Assembly: GCA_017469335.1 (NCBI GenBank)
Contig: JAFUGP010000149.1
Span: forward strand, 1 to 44,181
Direction: 5' to 3'
Source of the DNA: Succinivibrio sp.
GTDB lineage: Bacteria > Pseudomonadota > Gammaproteobacteria > Enterobacterales > Succinivibrionaceae
Length of the DNA: 44,181 bases
Below the pieces are notes generated by a model. That model was not told the DNA's origin. It did no database searches and saw only the letters and a program-made list of their open reading frames with translations. A program made the translations under genes and the position numbers. Positions 7,728 to 16,098 of this stretch are shown here, piece by piece (position 1 is the first letter of the stretch; each line of letters opens with the position of its first letter).

Positions 7728-8783
7728 TTACAGGTCCAGATATTTACGGCAGGCCAGGTCAAAAGCATTCTTTACCTGTTCTGGGTTGATAAGTTGCATG
7801 GCCTGTTCGTTTTTGACCCGGTAGCGCCAGGGTATGCCTTTATCTCCCAGTTCCAGGCGTGACTGCTGCTCATAGACCGAGACATTTAAGTCCATAAACT
7901 TCCAGGGGCCCACCCGTTGCGGGTTGTGAATGGCAAACAGCCCGATCACGGGGGTGCCCAGAGCCGAGGCCAGATGCATGGCCGCGCTGTCGGGGGACAG
8001 CACCAGCGAGCTTAATTTAAGCAATGCGGCCAGTTGCCTTAGGTTGGTTTTACCGCAGAGGTCAAGACAATTATTGGCGCACTGATAATTAATCTTATGG
8101 CACATCTCACGCTCATGCTCGGCATTGGAGCCACACAGGATCACTGCAAAACCGCGCTGTAATGCGTACTGTGCCAGCGCTGCGTAACCATCGGCGGTCC
8201 AGTTTTTGACAGCCTTGGCCGAGCAGGGGGCGATGGTGAAAAGCCTCTGCGCAGGCAACTGCGTTTTAATGTCGTCAAGCTCACCCTGACTTAACTTAAA
8301 GTCCCAGTACGGGGTAAGTTCTCCCTGTCCTAGGCATTGGGCAAAAGCCATGAAGCCCGCCAGCACGTGCGGGCTTCGGGGTGATGGTACCTTCAGGTTG
8401 GTAAACAGACTTTGGCCTTCTCGGGCACGCTGGGCGTCATAGCCCAGTTTCAGTGGCGCACGTACTGCCAGCGAGCAAAGAGAGGCTTTGATGGAGGTCT
8501 GAAGATTGAGCAGCGCATCAAAGTGTCTTGTTTTGAGTGTGTGCCGCAACTGCCAGATCACCCGGGGCAGACTGTGTTTTTTAAAGGATACCGGGATAAG
8601 CTCTACCAGATCTTGCCCCCGGGCATCGCGAAACAAAGAGGCAAAGCGCTCATCTATGATCCAGCAAAGTTCCAGCTCAGGCCTGGTCTGACGCAGTGCC
8701 CCTATCAGGCCAAAGGCGTTGATGCAGTCACCCAGGGCGGTAAGACGCAGGACGCATAATGACTTTAAATTTGAATCAAACAT
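7728..8783 (-). CDS. opsX: LPS heptosyltransferase I, OpsX-type (GT9 family)
   Basis: This 351-residue GT9 enzyme would transfer the first L-glycero-D-manno-heptose from ADP-heptose to the Kdo of the LPS core, at the cytoplasmic face of the inner membrane. The N-terminus (CVLRLTALGDCINAF) is the GT9 acceptor-side loop. The C-terminal half has LSPDSAAMHLASALG, the conserved ADP-heptose-binding segment, and IAPCSAKAVKNW. The C-terminal PWRYRVKNEQAM phrase resembles Haemophilus/Pasteurella OpsX rather than enteric WaaC. The ATG at 8783 has an AAGGA 9 nt upstream; a longer frame to 8810 lacks one. It is a single gene here, apart from waaF. An alternative is another GT9 core heptosyltransferase (WaaQ-like), but a HepI role fits the rest of the LPS gene set. 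Confidence 0.8.
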   Translation of the reverse strand: MFDSNLKSLCVLRLTALGDCINAFGLIGALRQTRPELELCWIIDERFASLFRDARGQDLVELIPVSFKKHSLPRVIWQLRHTLKTRHFDALLNLQTSIKASLCSLAVRAPLKLGYDAQRAREGQSLFTNLKVPSPRSPHVLAGFMAFAQCLGQGELTPYWDFKLSQGELDDIKTQLPAQRLFTIAPCSAKAVKNWTADGYAALAQYALQRGFAVILCGSNAEHEREMCHKINYQCANNCLDLCGKTNLRQLAALLKLSSLVLSPDSAAMHLASALGTPVIGLFAIHNPQRVGPWKFMDLNVSVYEQQSRLELGDKGIPWRYRVKNEQAMQLINPEQVKNAFDLACRKYLDL

Positions 8784-9396
8784 TTTGCGATTTTTCCTTA
8801 GACAGAGCAAATATCAGCAGGTTGTTATAGTTGTGTTGTAACCTAATAAAGATTTACCAATGATCCTATGTTATATAACATTTTTTGCTGACAATTATAT
8901 GTGATGTAATAAAGGGGCTGATTTTATTCCGTTTTCCTAAACAAGATACATAAATATCCGTCTAATTTGTTGGCATTTACGAGTTTTGCAGTGAGGCCCC
9001 ACAACATTCTGAAGGTACTGGAATTGCTTCCACCGCTGTCGCGGGTCGCCACAAGCAACATTGTGTCTGTTATGTATCATGACGTTCCAGGTCAAGGTGC
9101 GTCATAGCTATTTTAGGACAGATTCAGCACTTAAAGGCAATCCGCCAATTCTTCAATAATGCAACTTAGAATACTTTGAATTCCTTTAGTAATTTGCTAT
9201 GTTTCTAAGGCCATTATGCCAGTCTGCTCCTGCCATCTGACTTTTAGATGTACATATCTCGTTATGTAGGGGGCAATTAGTGACAATAGCTTTTCTCCGT
9301 GGAGAAATAAGTTAAGGCGAGCAAAGCTCCCTAAAGAGCTGAATCCTAATGTGTGCTGGCAATGCAGAAAGCTTTCTGTGCTCGTTTGGGTATGCC
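8784..9396. other. Long AT-rich intergenic region between divergent opsX and yejM
   Basis: About 600 bp with lower GC than its surroundings and no credible gene. TGTTATATAACA at 8869-8880 is a perfect 12-bp palindrome upstream of opsX. A short open stretch around 9002-9107 can be read on the plus strand but has no start signal or recognisable motif and may be a decayed gene. The promoters of both flanking genes must lie here; I could not assign them confidently. Confidence 0.5.
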
Positions 9397-11223
9397 ATGC
9401 TGAAAACCAAACTCTCTTTAATTTTTTTTACCGCTCTCTTATGCCTGCCGGCCGCTCTTTATTACGCCCGCTTATATGCTACGGGTTACGGTGAGGCTAC
9501 GCTTTTTATTCAGGGCTCTTTTTATGTGGCGGCGCTGTGTCACGCGCAGTGCTACTTTCTGTTGGGGGCACTGTTGTTTATCCTGCTCCCGCAGCTGCCC
9601 TGGGAGCTTAGCTGGAGCCGTGCTCAGCTTATCTGGCGTGCGACGGTGGTATTTTTGCTGTTGCTGGCCTTGGCGGTGGATGCCCATGTCTTTTTGCTCT
9701 ACCGCTTTCATATATCCTGGGCCATGCTCGATCTCTTCTTTAATGCAGGCAATGAAGTCATCTCCTTCTCCGCTGCCACCTGGCGCTCCATTGCCTTGGA
9801 AGCTGGTATGCTCCTGCTCTACGCTGCGGTAGTCGTGCTGGTGGCCACTGCTCTCTCGCTCTTCAAGGTAAAGTTGCGCTTCATGCTGCTCGTGTGGCTG
9901 CTGGGGCTTTTGTACTGCAATGTGCTGAGCATAGTGGGTAATGCCCGGGCCATTACGCCTTTGATGGAATTCAATTACCGGCTGCCGCTTTATCATCCCC
10001 TGACCATGAACGGGCAGCTCTCACGTTGGGGGCTGCTCTCGGAGGACGAACTGGCCCGTCGCGGGGTGCGCATGAAAACCGGCGGTCTGTTCTCCTATCC
10101 ACGCCATCCGCTCACCTATGCCCCCGTGCAGACTGAGCCTTACAATGTATTGTTGCTGGTGGTCGATGCCTTGCGCGCGGATATGCTCACGCCCGAAATC
10201 ATGCCTCATACCTGGGCCTATGCGCAGGAGCATCAGCGTTTTACCGAGCATTTCTCGGCCGGCAATGCCACTCGTGCCGGTATCTTTACCCTCTTCTATG
10301 GCATCCCGCCTTCCTATTGGAACGTGGCCCGCAGTTCCGGCACTCAGGCCGCACTGGTAAGCGCCGCGCTCTCTAAGGGGTATCGCCTCGGTACTTTTAC
10401 CGCCGCCACACTTACCCGCCCTGAATTTAACGAGACCGTCTTTGCCGGGGTGACCGGTTTGAGAATGGGCTCGCAGGGCAATAATGCCCTAGAGCGGGAC
10501 CAAGATGCCATCGCTGATTTCAAGACCTTTGCGGCTGAGAATACGGATAAGCCGTTCTTTGCCTTTGTGTTCTTGGACGCGGTGCACAGCTCCGAGCGTG
10601 ATCCGCAAGGTCCCCTGCCCTTTGCGCCGGAGCCTCCCGATCTTAACTATCTGGCCCTCGATGAGAGCAGTGATCCGACTCCGTATCTTAATCTCTACAA
10701 GAATTCTGCCTATCAGATGGATGCGCGTATCCATGAGCTGCTGTTGCACCTCGAAGAGCAGGGACTGCTCTCACGTACCGTGGTGATCATCACCGCCGAT
10801 CACGGTCAGGAATTTAATGACAACGGCCTCAACTTCTGGGGGCATAACGGCAACTTTACCGCCGCACAGCTTAAGGTTCCGTTGGTGATAGCCTGGCCGG
10901 GACGCGGGGCGGGGGTGCAGAGCGAGCGCAGCGTCAGCTATGATGTCAGCACCACACTTATGGAGGATCTCTTCTCGGTGCAGAATCAGCCCTCTGACTA
11001 TACGGTGGGGCAGAACCTCTTCGCGCTCAAACCCCGCAACTTCTTTTTGGCCGGGGATTATCTGCAAAATGCCGTGGTGCAAAAGGATCGCATCGTGGTG
11101 ATAGATGAGATGGGACTGCTGCGCTTTAAAGATCCATCCTATCATGACAGCACCGATACCAGGCGTACTCCCGAGCTGATGGAGGCGCTGCTGCAGATGA
11201 AGGAGTTTATGTCAGGTGAATAA
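9397..11223 (+). CDS. yejM: Inner-membrane sulfatase-fold protein YejM (PbgA/LapC)
   Basis: YejM/PbgA senses periplasmic LPS at the inner membrane and restrains LpxC degradation through LapB in E. coli. This protein has about 608 residues: an N-terminal block of five hydrophobic helices (DUF3413), then a periplasmic alkaline-phosphatase-superfamily domain. LLVVDALRADM, HFSAGNATRAGIF and LFYGIPPSYW align with YejM. The metal-site residues (VVDALRAD, the Thr of GNAT, and TADHGQEF...WGHN) look intact, whereas they are degenerate in E. coli YejM as I recall it. The ATG at 9397 begins a normal membrane anchor; an in-frame ATG at 9349 would add 16 residues, and neither has a strong ribosome binding site. 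Its stop overlaps the kdkA start by 8 bp, so the two are translationally coupled. Confidence 0.88.
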   Translation: MLKTKLSLIFFTALLCLPAALYYARLYATGYGEATLFIQGSFYVAALCHAQCYFLLGALLFILLPQLPWELSWSRAQLIWRATVVFLLLLALAVDAHVFLLYRFHISWAMLDLFFNAGNEVISFSAATWRSIALEAGMLLLYAAVVVLVATALSLFKVKLRFMLLVWLLGLLYCNVLSIVGNARAITPLMEFNYRLPLYHPLTMNGQLSRWGLLSEDELARRGVRMKTGGLFSYPRHPLTYAPVQTEPYNVLLLVVDALRADMLTPEIMPHTWAYAQEHQRFTEHFSAGNATRAGIFTLFYGIPPSYWNVARSSGTQAALVSAALSKGYRLGTFTAATLTRPEFNETVFAGVTGLRMGSQGNNALERDQDAIADFKTFAAENTDKPFFAFVFLDAVHSSERDPQGPLPFAPEPPDLNYLALDESSDPTPYLNLYKNSAYQMDARIHELLLHLEEQGLLSRTVVIITADHGQEFNDNGLNFWGHNGNFTAAQLKVPLVIAWPGRGAGVQSERSVSYDVSTTLMEDLFSVQNQPSDYTVGQNLFALKPRNFFLAGDYLQNAVVQKDRIVVIDEMGLLRFKDPSYHDSTDTRRTPELMEALLQMKEFMSGE

Positions 11224-11956
11224 ACCAGCTGACAGCCGCCTGTTGCATTTTGGCCCCGACACCTATTACCTGGGGGAGGGCTGTCCTGCGGATCGTGAGG
11301 AGAGTTATTACGAGCTTTTCTTTGATCCCGTTCGCCTCAGGCAGGAGATCGTCATTAAAAAGGCCGCCGGCGGACGCGGGCAGGCACTGTTGTTTGAGTA
11401 TGAGGAGCACGCACTGATCAGTCGTCACTACCTGCGCGGCGGGCTGTGGGGACGACTGATGGGGGATAAATTCTGCGCCGCTCTCCCCGGCAATGCCCGC
11501 GCGGCAGATGAGTTTGAACTCTTACTAAAGCTAAGAGCGCTCGGTCTGCCCGTACCGGTTCCTTATCTGGCCCGGGTGAGACGCCAGGGCTGGTATCTTT
11601 TAAATGATCTGTGCGAGTATCAGCTGCCTGATACTCAGAACCTGGCCGAGATTTTGGCTACGCGGGAGCTCAGCGTTACTGAATATCAGACGGTGGGGCA
11701 GTGCTTAAAGCGCTTTTTCAAGGCCGGGGTCCTGCACAGTGATCTTAATTTGCGCAACATTCTGCTCAACTCCCGGGGCGAGTGTTTCGTGATTGATTTT
11801 GACAAGTGCTCCACAGGCTTGGTAGGGCCCTCTCAGGCCGGGGCCATGCTGCAGCGTCTGGAGCGCTCCTTTCTCAAGGAATGCCGCTTAAGGCCTGATA
11901 CGCACTACAACGGTGAATGTTTCAAAACGCTGCGGGAGAGCGCGGAATTGGTGTAA
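11216..11956 (+). CDS. kdkA: 3-deoxy-D-manno-octulosonic acid (Kdo) kinase
   Basis: KdkA phosphorylates position 4 of the first Kdo of lipid A-Kdo in Haemophilus- and Vibrio-type LPS. The 246-residue protein has a eukaryotic-like kinase fold: the catalytic loop HSDLNLRN at residues 174-181 and the metal-binding DFDK at 194-197, exactly the Kdo-kinase (PF06293) pattern. The start is GTG at 11216 with AAGGAG 10 nt upstream, overlapping the end of yejM by 8 bp. Length and motif positions are normal. Its presence implies that the WaaA in this genome adds only one Kdo, and the GT9 enzyme at 7728-8783 would then act on phosphorylated Kdo. Confidence 0.92.
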   Translation: MNKPADSRLLHFGPDTYYLGEGCPADREESYYELFFDPVRLRQEIVIKKAAGGRGQALLFEYEEHALISRHYLRGGLWGRLMGDKFCAALPGNARAADEFELLLKLRALGLPVPVPYLARVRRQGWYLLNDLCEYQLPDTQNLAEILATRELSVTEYQTVGQCLKRFFKAGVLHSDLNLRNILLNSRGECFVIDFDKCSTGLVGPSQAGAMLQRLERSFLKECRLRPDTHYNGECFKTLRESAELV

Positions 11957-12024
11957 AATGGCCACGTCTTGAGCCTTGGCAGAGAGCCGGGGTGGCCAGA
12001 ATTTGGAAGGTTACAGCAAAAAAT

Positions 12025-12570
12025 ATGAATAAGAACAAAACATTGATAATTGTGGATCATCCGGCCTATGACCGCTCGGTGGTAAACCGCCGCTGGCTGG
12101 AGGAGCTGGGCAAATATCCCGATGAGTTCGTGGTGCATAAACTGCAGAGTGCCTATCCGCGCGGTCAGATTGATGTGGCCAAGGAGCACAGCCTCATCGA
12201 GAACCACGGCAATCTGGTTTTTGAGTTTCCGGTGTATTGGTATAACTGTCCGCCCATGTTCAAGCACTGGATGGACAGCGTGCTGACCTCGGATTGGGCC
12301 TTCGGCAAGGGTGATAAGCTCAAGGGCGTGAAAGTGGCGCTGGCAGTGACCTGCGGCAGTGAGGAAGAGGCCTATACTGCGCAGGGCAGACACCATCGCA
12401 GCATCGGCGATTACATGTTGCCCATCATTCATGCCATGGAGCGCTGCGAGGCGGATTTCAAGGGCATTTACGCCTATTTTGGCGCCGCCAACCCCGAGAT
12501 CGCCACGGTGGAGCATATCGCGCAGAGCGCACACGGCTATGTGGAGTTTTTGCGGGGCTTAAACGCGTAA
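12025..12570 (+). CDS. Flavodoxin-fold NAD(P)H oxidoreductase
   Basis: This 181-residue cytoplasmic protein belongs to the flavodoxin_2 (PF02525) family of FMN/FAD-dependent quinone reductases related to KefF/KefG, MdaB and YwrO. The start KTLIIVDHPAYDRS is the phosphate-binding first strand and loop, and the middle VFEFPVYWYNCPPMFKHWMD is the signature of the family. The frame is open far upstream; the ATG at 12025 is chosen because it directly precedes the first beta strand. It lies 68 bp after kdkA and may be co-transcribed with it. There is no adjacent KefB/C potassium channel, so an ancillary KefF/G role is not supported; general quinone reduction is the safer reading. Confidence 0.85.
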   Translation: MNKNKTLIIVDHPAYDRSVVNRRWLEELGKYPDEFVVHKLQSAYPRGQIDVAKEHSLIENHGNLVFEFPVYWYNCPPMFKHWMDSVLTSDWAFGKGDKLKGVKVALAVTCGSEEEAYTAQGRHHRSIGDYMLPIIHAMERCEADFKGIYAYFGAANPEIATVEHIAQSAHGYVEFLRGLNA

Positions 12571-12605
12571 GCGCCAAAGCCTCACTCCTGCGTCAATCTC
12601 AAACT

Positions 12606-12633
12606 AAAAGCCCGGCTCTCACGCCGGGTTTTT
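12606..12633. terminator. Bidirectional terminator between oxidoreductase and waaA
   Basis: AGCCCGGC (12609-12616) and GCCGGG(TT) (12623-12630) with a 6-nt loop. The plus strand is followed by five T; the minus strand is followed by CTTTTAG. It can end both converging transcripts. Confidence 0.82.
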
Positions 12634-12720
12634 ACTGGGTGAGATAGTTTTTGTTGGTTTTTCTTGCCCCAGACTTAATCTTCCGCTGCCTCTTTGAGCT
12701 GCCCCGTTACGGCGGTGAGA

Positions 12721-14163
12721 TCAGTAAAGCGCTGCGCCATCCTGCTTATCCGCGCCTGCATTTTCACCGGGCTCTGTCAGAGGGGCGGCGTCTTGGCTAG
12801 GCAATTTTTCCTGCACCTGTTTTGGGTGCTCAGGCTCGGGTTTGTCGGTGATGGCGCCTTGGCCCCGGGCGGCGGCGGAAGACAGCAGCTCTTCCATGCT
12901 TTTTAAGGTGCGCTCCACGGCCCCGCGCCCGCTCTGCAGCACATCCAAAGCCTTCATGCCGGCTTCGGCGGTGGCCATGGGATCGGAGAGCAGCATGGTG
13001 CAGACCGTATACAGTCTGGTGGGATCGTTGGCCAAATAGGCCGCGCGCTCATCTATCAGGGTCTCGAACTGTTCCTTGAAATTGCGATAATAGGGTCCGG
13101 TGACGGTGGCCAGCGAGAAATAGGCCGGCTCCAAGGGATTATGACCGCCCACATCCACCAGAGAGCCGCCCATGAACACGAAATCACACAGCCCCAGATA
13201 CCACTCGATCTCGCCCATGGTATCGCCCAGCAATATGCCTACCTTGCGCAGCTGCTCTAAATGAGAGCCGCTTATCTTGCGGGTCAGGCATTTCTCTCCG
13301 CGCTCCTTGATGAACTGCTGTGCCCGTTCCACGCCGCTTAAATGCCGCGGCACCAGTACCAGCACCAGCCCCGGATAAGTGACCTTGAGGGTGAAATAGG
13401 TCTCCAGCACCATCTCCTCTTCCCCCTCGTGAGTGCTGATGGCGCCCATGACCTGCTGAGCGGATAAAAACTGCTGCTTTAGGGCGCGGCCCTGGGCGAA
13501 TTTGCCCTCATCGGGGGTGAGATCGTATTTGAGATTGCCGCAGATCTTAAGACGATCCTCACAGACCCCCAGTCTGGCAAAGCGCCGGGCATCATCCTCG
13601 CTTGAGCACAGCACCGCGCTTAGGGGGGCGGCGAGCAGATCGGCGCATAGCGCAGGATGTTTGAGGTATTTGGCGCAGTTTTTTTCCTGCATGCGCGCGT
13701 TGATGATTGCCACCGGCACCCCGCGCGCGGCGGTGAGGTTGAGCATGTTGGGCCACAGCTCGGTATCCACAATAAAAAGCGCCTTAGGCTGCATTTTATT
13801 TAAAAAGCGTTTGACGGCAGAGGGACTGTCCAGCGGTGAGAACACCAGCTTGACGCCCTGCAGTTTGGTGGCCGCCTGCATGCCGGTGGTGGTCATGGTC
13901 GAGAGCAGCACACTCTCGCTTGGGTGGCTGGCGGCAAACTTACGGATGAGGGTGGAAACGGCGTTGACCTCGCCCATGCTTGCGGCGTGAAACCAGATGC
14001 AGCCGCGGCACTCGGGCAGTCCAAAACCTAAAAGCTGCACAATCCGTCTGCCGTAGGGCTTGTCCCGGCGGCGCATGTAGGCCAGATAGGCCACCCCCAG
14101 ATAGGAGAGCGGCCGGGTCACCAGATTGTAAATGGCATAAAACAGGGTGCTTTTTAAATGCAT
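12721..14163 (-). CDS. waaA: Kdo transferase WaaA (KdtA)
   Basis: WaaA transfers Kdo from CMP-Kdo to lipid IVA at the inner membrane. The 480-residue protein has an N-terminal hydrophobic anchor (LFYAIYNLVTRPLSYLG), the Kdo-transferase domain with WFHAASMGEVNA and TTTTGMQAA-type motifs (the Glu of GEV is the catalytic base) and VDTELWPN, and a GT-B C-terminal domain with MGGSLVDVGGHNPLEPA. E. coli WaaA is 425 residues; the excess is a C-terminal tail of about 50 Ala/Glu/Pro/Lys-rich residues that looks disordered. It starts one base after waaF stops and is the last gene of hldD-glpG-waaF-waaA. A co-occurring Kdo kinase suggests a monofunctional enzyme, but the sequence alone does not decide this. 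Confidence 0.95.
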   Translation of the reverse strand: MHLKSTLFYAIYNLVTRPLSYLGVAYLAYMRRRDKPYGRRIVQLLGFGLPECRGCIWFHAASMGEVNAVSTLIRKFAASHPSESVLLSTMTTTGMQAATKLQGVKLVFSPLDSPSAVKRFLNKMQPKALFIVDTELWPNMLNLTAARGVPVAIINARMQEKNCAKYLKHPALCADLLAAPLSAVLCSSEDDARRFARLGVCEDRLKICGNLKYDLTPDEGKFAQGRALKQQFLSAQQVMGAISTHEGEEEMVLETYFTLKVTYPGLVLVLVPRHLSGVERAQQFIKERGEKCLTRKISGSHLEQLRKVGILLGDTMGEIEWYLGLCDFVFMGGSLVDVGGHNPLEPAYFSLATVTGPYYRNFKEQFETLIDERAAYLANDPTRLYTVCTMLLSDPMATAEAGMKALDVLQSGRGAVERTLKSMEELLSSAAARGQGAITDKPEPEHPKQVQEKLPSQDAAPLTEPGENAGADKQDGAALY

Positions 14164-14164
14164 G

Positions 14165-15208
14165 TCAGATCCACTGTTTGACGGTTTGCAGCACCTGCTC
14201 GGGACTGATGCCGCTTAAGCAGGCGTAAGTGCCCAAAGCGCAGCGCTTTTGAAAACAGGGATGGCACTCCAGCGTGCTCTCCAGGCAAACGGCCTGATCC
14301 GAGAGTGGCGGCGTATAGGCCGTGCTGGTGGAGCCGAAGATACATACCTGCGGCCTACCGGCCGCCGCTACCGTATGCATGAGTCCCGAGTCATTGCACA
14401 CCGCGCCGCGGCAGATCCCAATCAAATCCAGGGCCTCATCCACCTTAGTCTGTCCCGCAATGGCGTAAAAACGCTCCTGCAGAGAGGCCGGGATCAGTTC
14501 CTTAACCGCCGCCACCGCCTCCTGATCTTTGGCGGTGCCCACCGCCAGCACCCCGCCGCCCTGCTCCAGCCAGTAGGTGCAGACTTTGGCAAAATGCCGG
14601 GCCGGCCAGAGCTTGGCCGGGCCGTAGTTGGCGCCGCAGCCTATGGCCAGCAGAGGGATTTTTACCTTGATGTCAAGGCGCAGCAACAGTTCCTCGGCGG
14701 GCGGCTGGCACAGCAGTGAGGGGTAGTCAAACTCAGGCAGTTCCTCCTTTTGGTGAAACTGTACCTTGGGGTAAGCCAAAGAGACGTAGCGCTCCACCAG
14801 GCGCGGGAAGATCTGTTTGTTGGTACGCAGATCATTTAAAAGCCCGTAACGCAGCTCCCCGCGAAAGCCGCGCCGGTCCTTGATCCCGGCCAGGTAGGGA
14901 ATGAGCGCGGACTTGAGGGAGTTAGGCAGCACGATGGCGCAGTCAAAGGCGCCCAGGGCCAGCCGGCGCGCCTCCTCAAAACGCTGTTTTAGACGCAACG
15001 CCCCGTGAGCGAAGGGGTTGACCAACAGCTCGTCTACCTGCGGCATGCGCCTTAGGATGGGATGGGCATAGGCGGGGGCATACACACTGATGTGACAGAG
15101 CGGATTTAAACGTTTTAAGGTGCCCAGCAGGGTCTGGGACATGATGATATCCCCCAGCCAGGAGGGGGCGATGATGAGATATTTATAGCCCGCGACAGGT
15201 GCCTGCAT
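14165..15208 (-). CDS. waaF: ADP-heptose:LPS heptosyltransferase II
   Basis: WaaF adds the second heptose to the LPS inner core. The 347-residue GT9 protein opens with YLIIAPSWLGDIIMSQ, the WaaF form of the acceptor loop, contains AIGCGANYGPAKLWP, and has CNDSGLMHTVAAAG and GSTSTAYTPP, the donor-binding region. Length matches E. coli WaaF (348). AAGGAG precedes the ATG at 15208. It follows glpG by 23 bp and abuts waaA. The upstream hldD makes its sugar donor in the same operon. Confidence 0.95.
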   Translation of the reverse strand: MQAPVAGYKYLIIAPSWLGDIIMSQTLLGTLKRLNPLCHISVYAPAYAHPILRRMPQVDELLVNPFAHGALRLKQRFEEARRLALGAFDCAIVLPNSLKSALIPYLAGIKDRRGFRGELRYGLLNDLRTNKQIFPRLVERYVSLAYPKVQFHQKEELPEFDYPSLLCQPPAEELLLRLDIKVKIPLLAIGCGANYGPAKLWPARHFAKVCTYWLEQGGGVLAVGTAKDQEAVAAVKELIPASLQERFYAIAGQTKVDEALDLIGICRGAVCNDSGLMHTVAAAGRPQVCIFGSTSTAYTPPLSDQAVCLESTLECHPCFQKRCALGTYACLSGISPEQVLQTVKQWI

Positions 15209-15231
15209 GGCGGTGTGCTCCTTTAAAAGGC

Positions 15232-16098
15232 TTAATAAGCGCGCCCGAAACGGGCGTATTTATAGTCGTACAGCCCCCACAGGCAGCCGATGAGCAGACC
15301 GCCTAAGTGACAGAAATTGGCGATGCCGCCCAAGACAAAACCCAAGGCGATAAAAATGACACTGACGGCCATCAGGCCGCGGGGAAAGGCATAACCTGCG
15401 GGCAGATCGGCTCTTCTGCTTAAGACGGCGCTGTAGCCTATCACGCCGTACACGGCCCCCGACAGCCCGCCGAAGATGGTGTTGGAGGGGGTGAACAGGT
15501 ACTGCAGCACGTTGGAGAGCAGCACGACGCAGAAAAAGAGCGCACTCAGGCGGGCCTTGCCGCGAAAGCGCTCCACGGGCCGGGCCAGCGCTTCCCACAT
15601 CACCAGATTGAAGGCGAAGTGAAAAATCCCGAAATGCAGAAAAGCCGGGGTAAGCAGCCGGTAGTAATCAAGGGGGCCGGTGATGCTGCCGTGGCCTAAG
15701 GAGAGGTAGCGTTCCATAACCTGCGGCAGCAGGAACTGCGCGGCAAAGACTATCAGGCAGATTAGCTCGATGAGGGAGGTGAAACTGAGCGGATCCCAGT
15801 TGAGCGTCGCCAGAAACTTTGGCTTTACCTCCCGCGGGGCGGCCGCCGGCTCATCGCGCTCCCAGGAGGCCTTTTGAAATTCCGTGCCCTCAGGGCTCTG
15901 TATGAAGCGGGCCAGCTCCCGTTTGGCCGCCGGCACTGCGCTTTCCGCTGCGGCCTTCACCTGCCAGGCCCGGCCGCTGCCGGGGAAGGCGGCGGCCCTG
16001 ATCCCCTGCCCAATGAGGTAATCCGCGAAGGTCAGAGCCTGTTCGCGGGGCAGCAGGCAGATCAGATAGGGGTAATTTAACTCCTCTGATCCAGCCAT
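15232..16098 (-). CDS. glpG: Rhomboid intramembrane serine protease GlpG
   Basis: GlpG cleaves transmembrane substrates within the inner membrane and is implicated in membrane protein quality control. The 288 residues comprise a cytoplasmic N-terminal domain (about 1-90, like E. coli GlpG) and a six-helix rhomboid core. The catalytic serine is S213 in [10 protein letters not shown] and the histidine H264 in [16 protein letters not shown] supplies the conserved His and Asn of TM2. In E. coli glpG sits in the glp regulon; here it overlaps the hldD stop by 22 bp and precedes waaF by 23 bp, so it is embedded in an LPS-core operon. The start at 16098 lies inside hldD; a slightly later start is possible. 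Confidence 0.92.
   Translation of the reverse strand: MAGSEELNYPYLICLLPREQALTFADYLIGQGIRAAAFPGSGRAWQVKAAAESAVPAAKRELARFIQSPEGTEFQKASWERDEPAAAPREVKPKFLATLNWDPLSFTSLIELICLIVFAAQFLLPQVMERYLSLGHGSITGPLDYYRLLTPAFLHFGIFHFAFNLVMWEALARPVERFRGKARLSALFFCVVLLSNVLQYLFTPSNTIFGGLSGAVYGVIGYSAVLSRRADLPAGYAFPRGLMAVSVIFIALGFVLGGIANFCHLGGLLIGCLWGLYDYKYARFGRAY

Noticed and set aside
9002-9107. Short plus-strand open stretch in the opsX-yejM gap
   Set aside because: About 35 codons with no start signal and no similarity I recognise; kept only as a possible decayed remnant in the intergenic entry.
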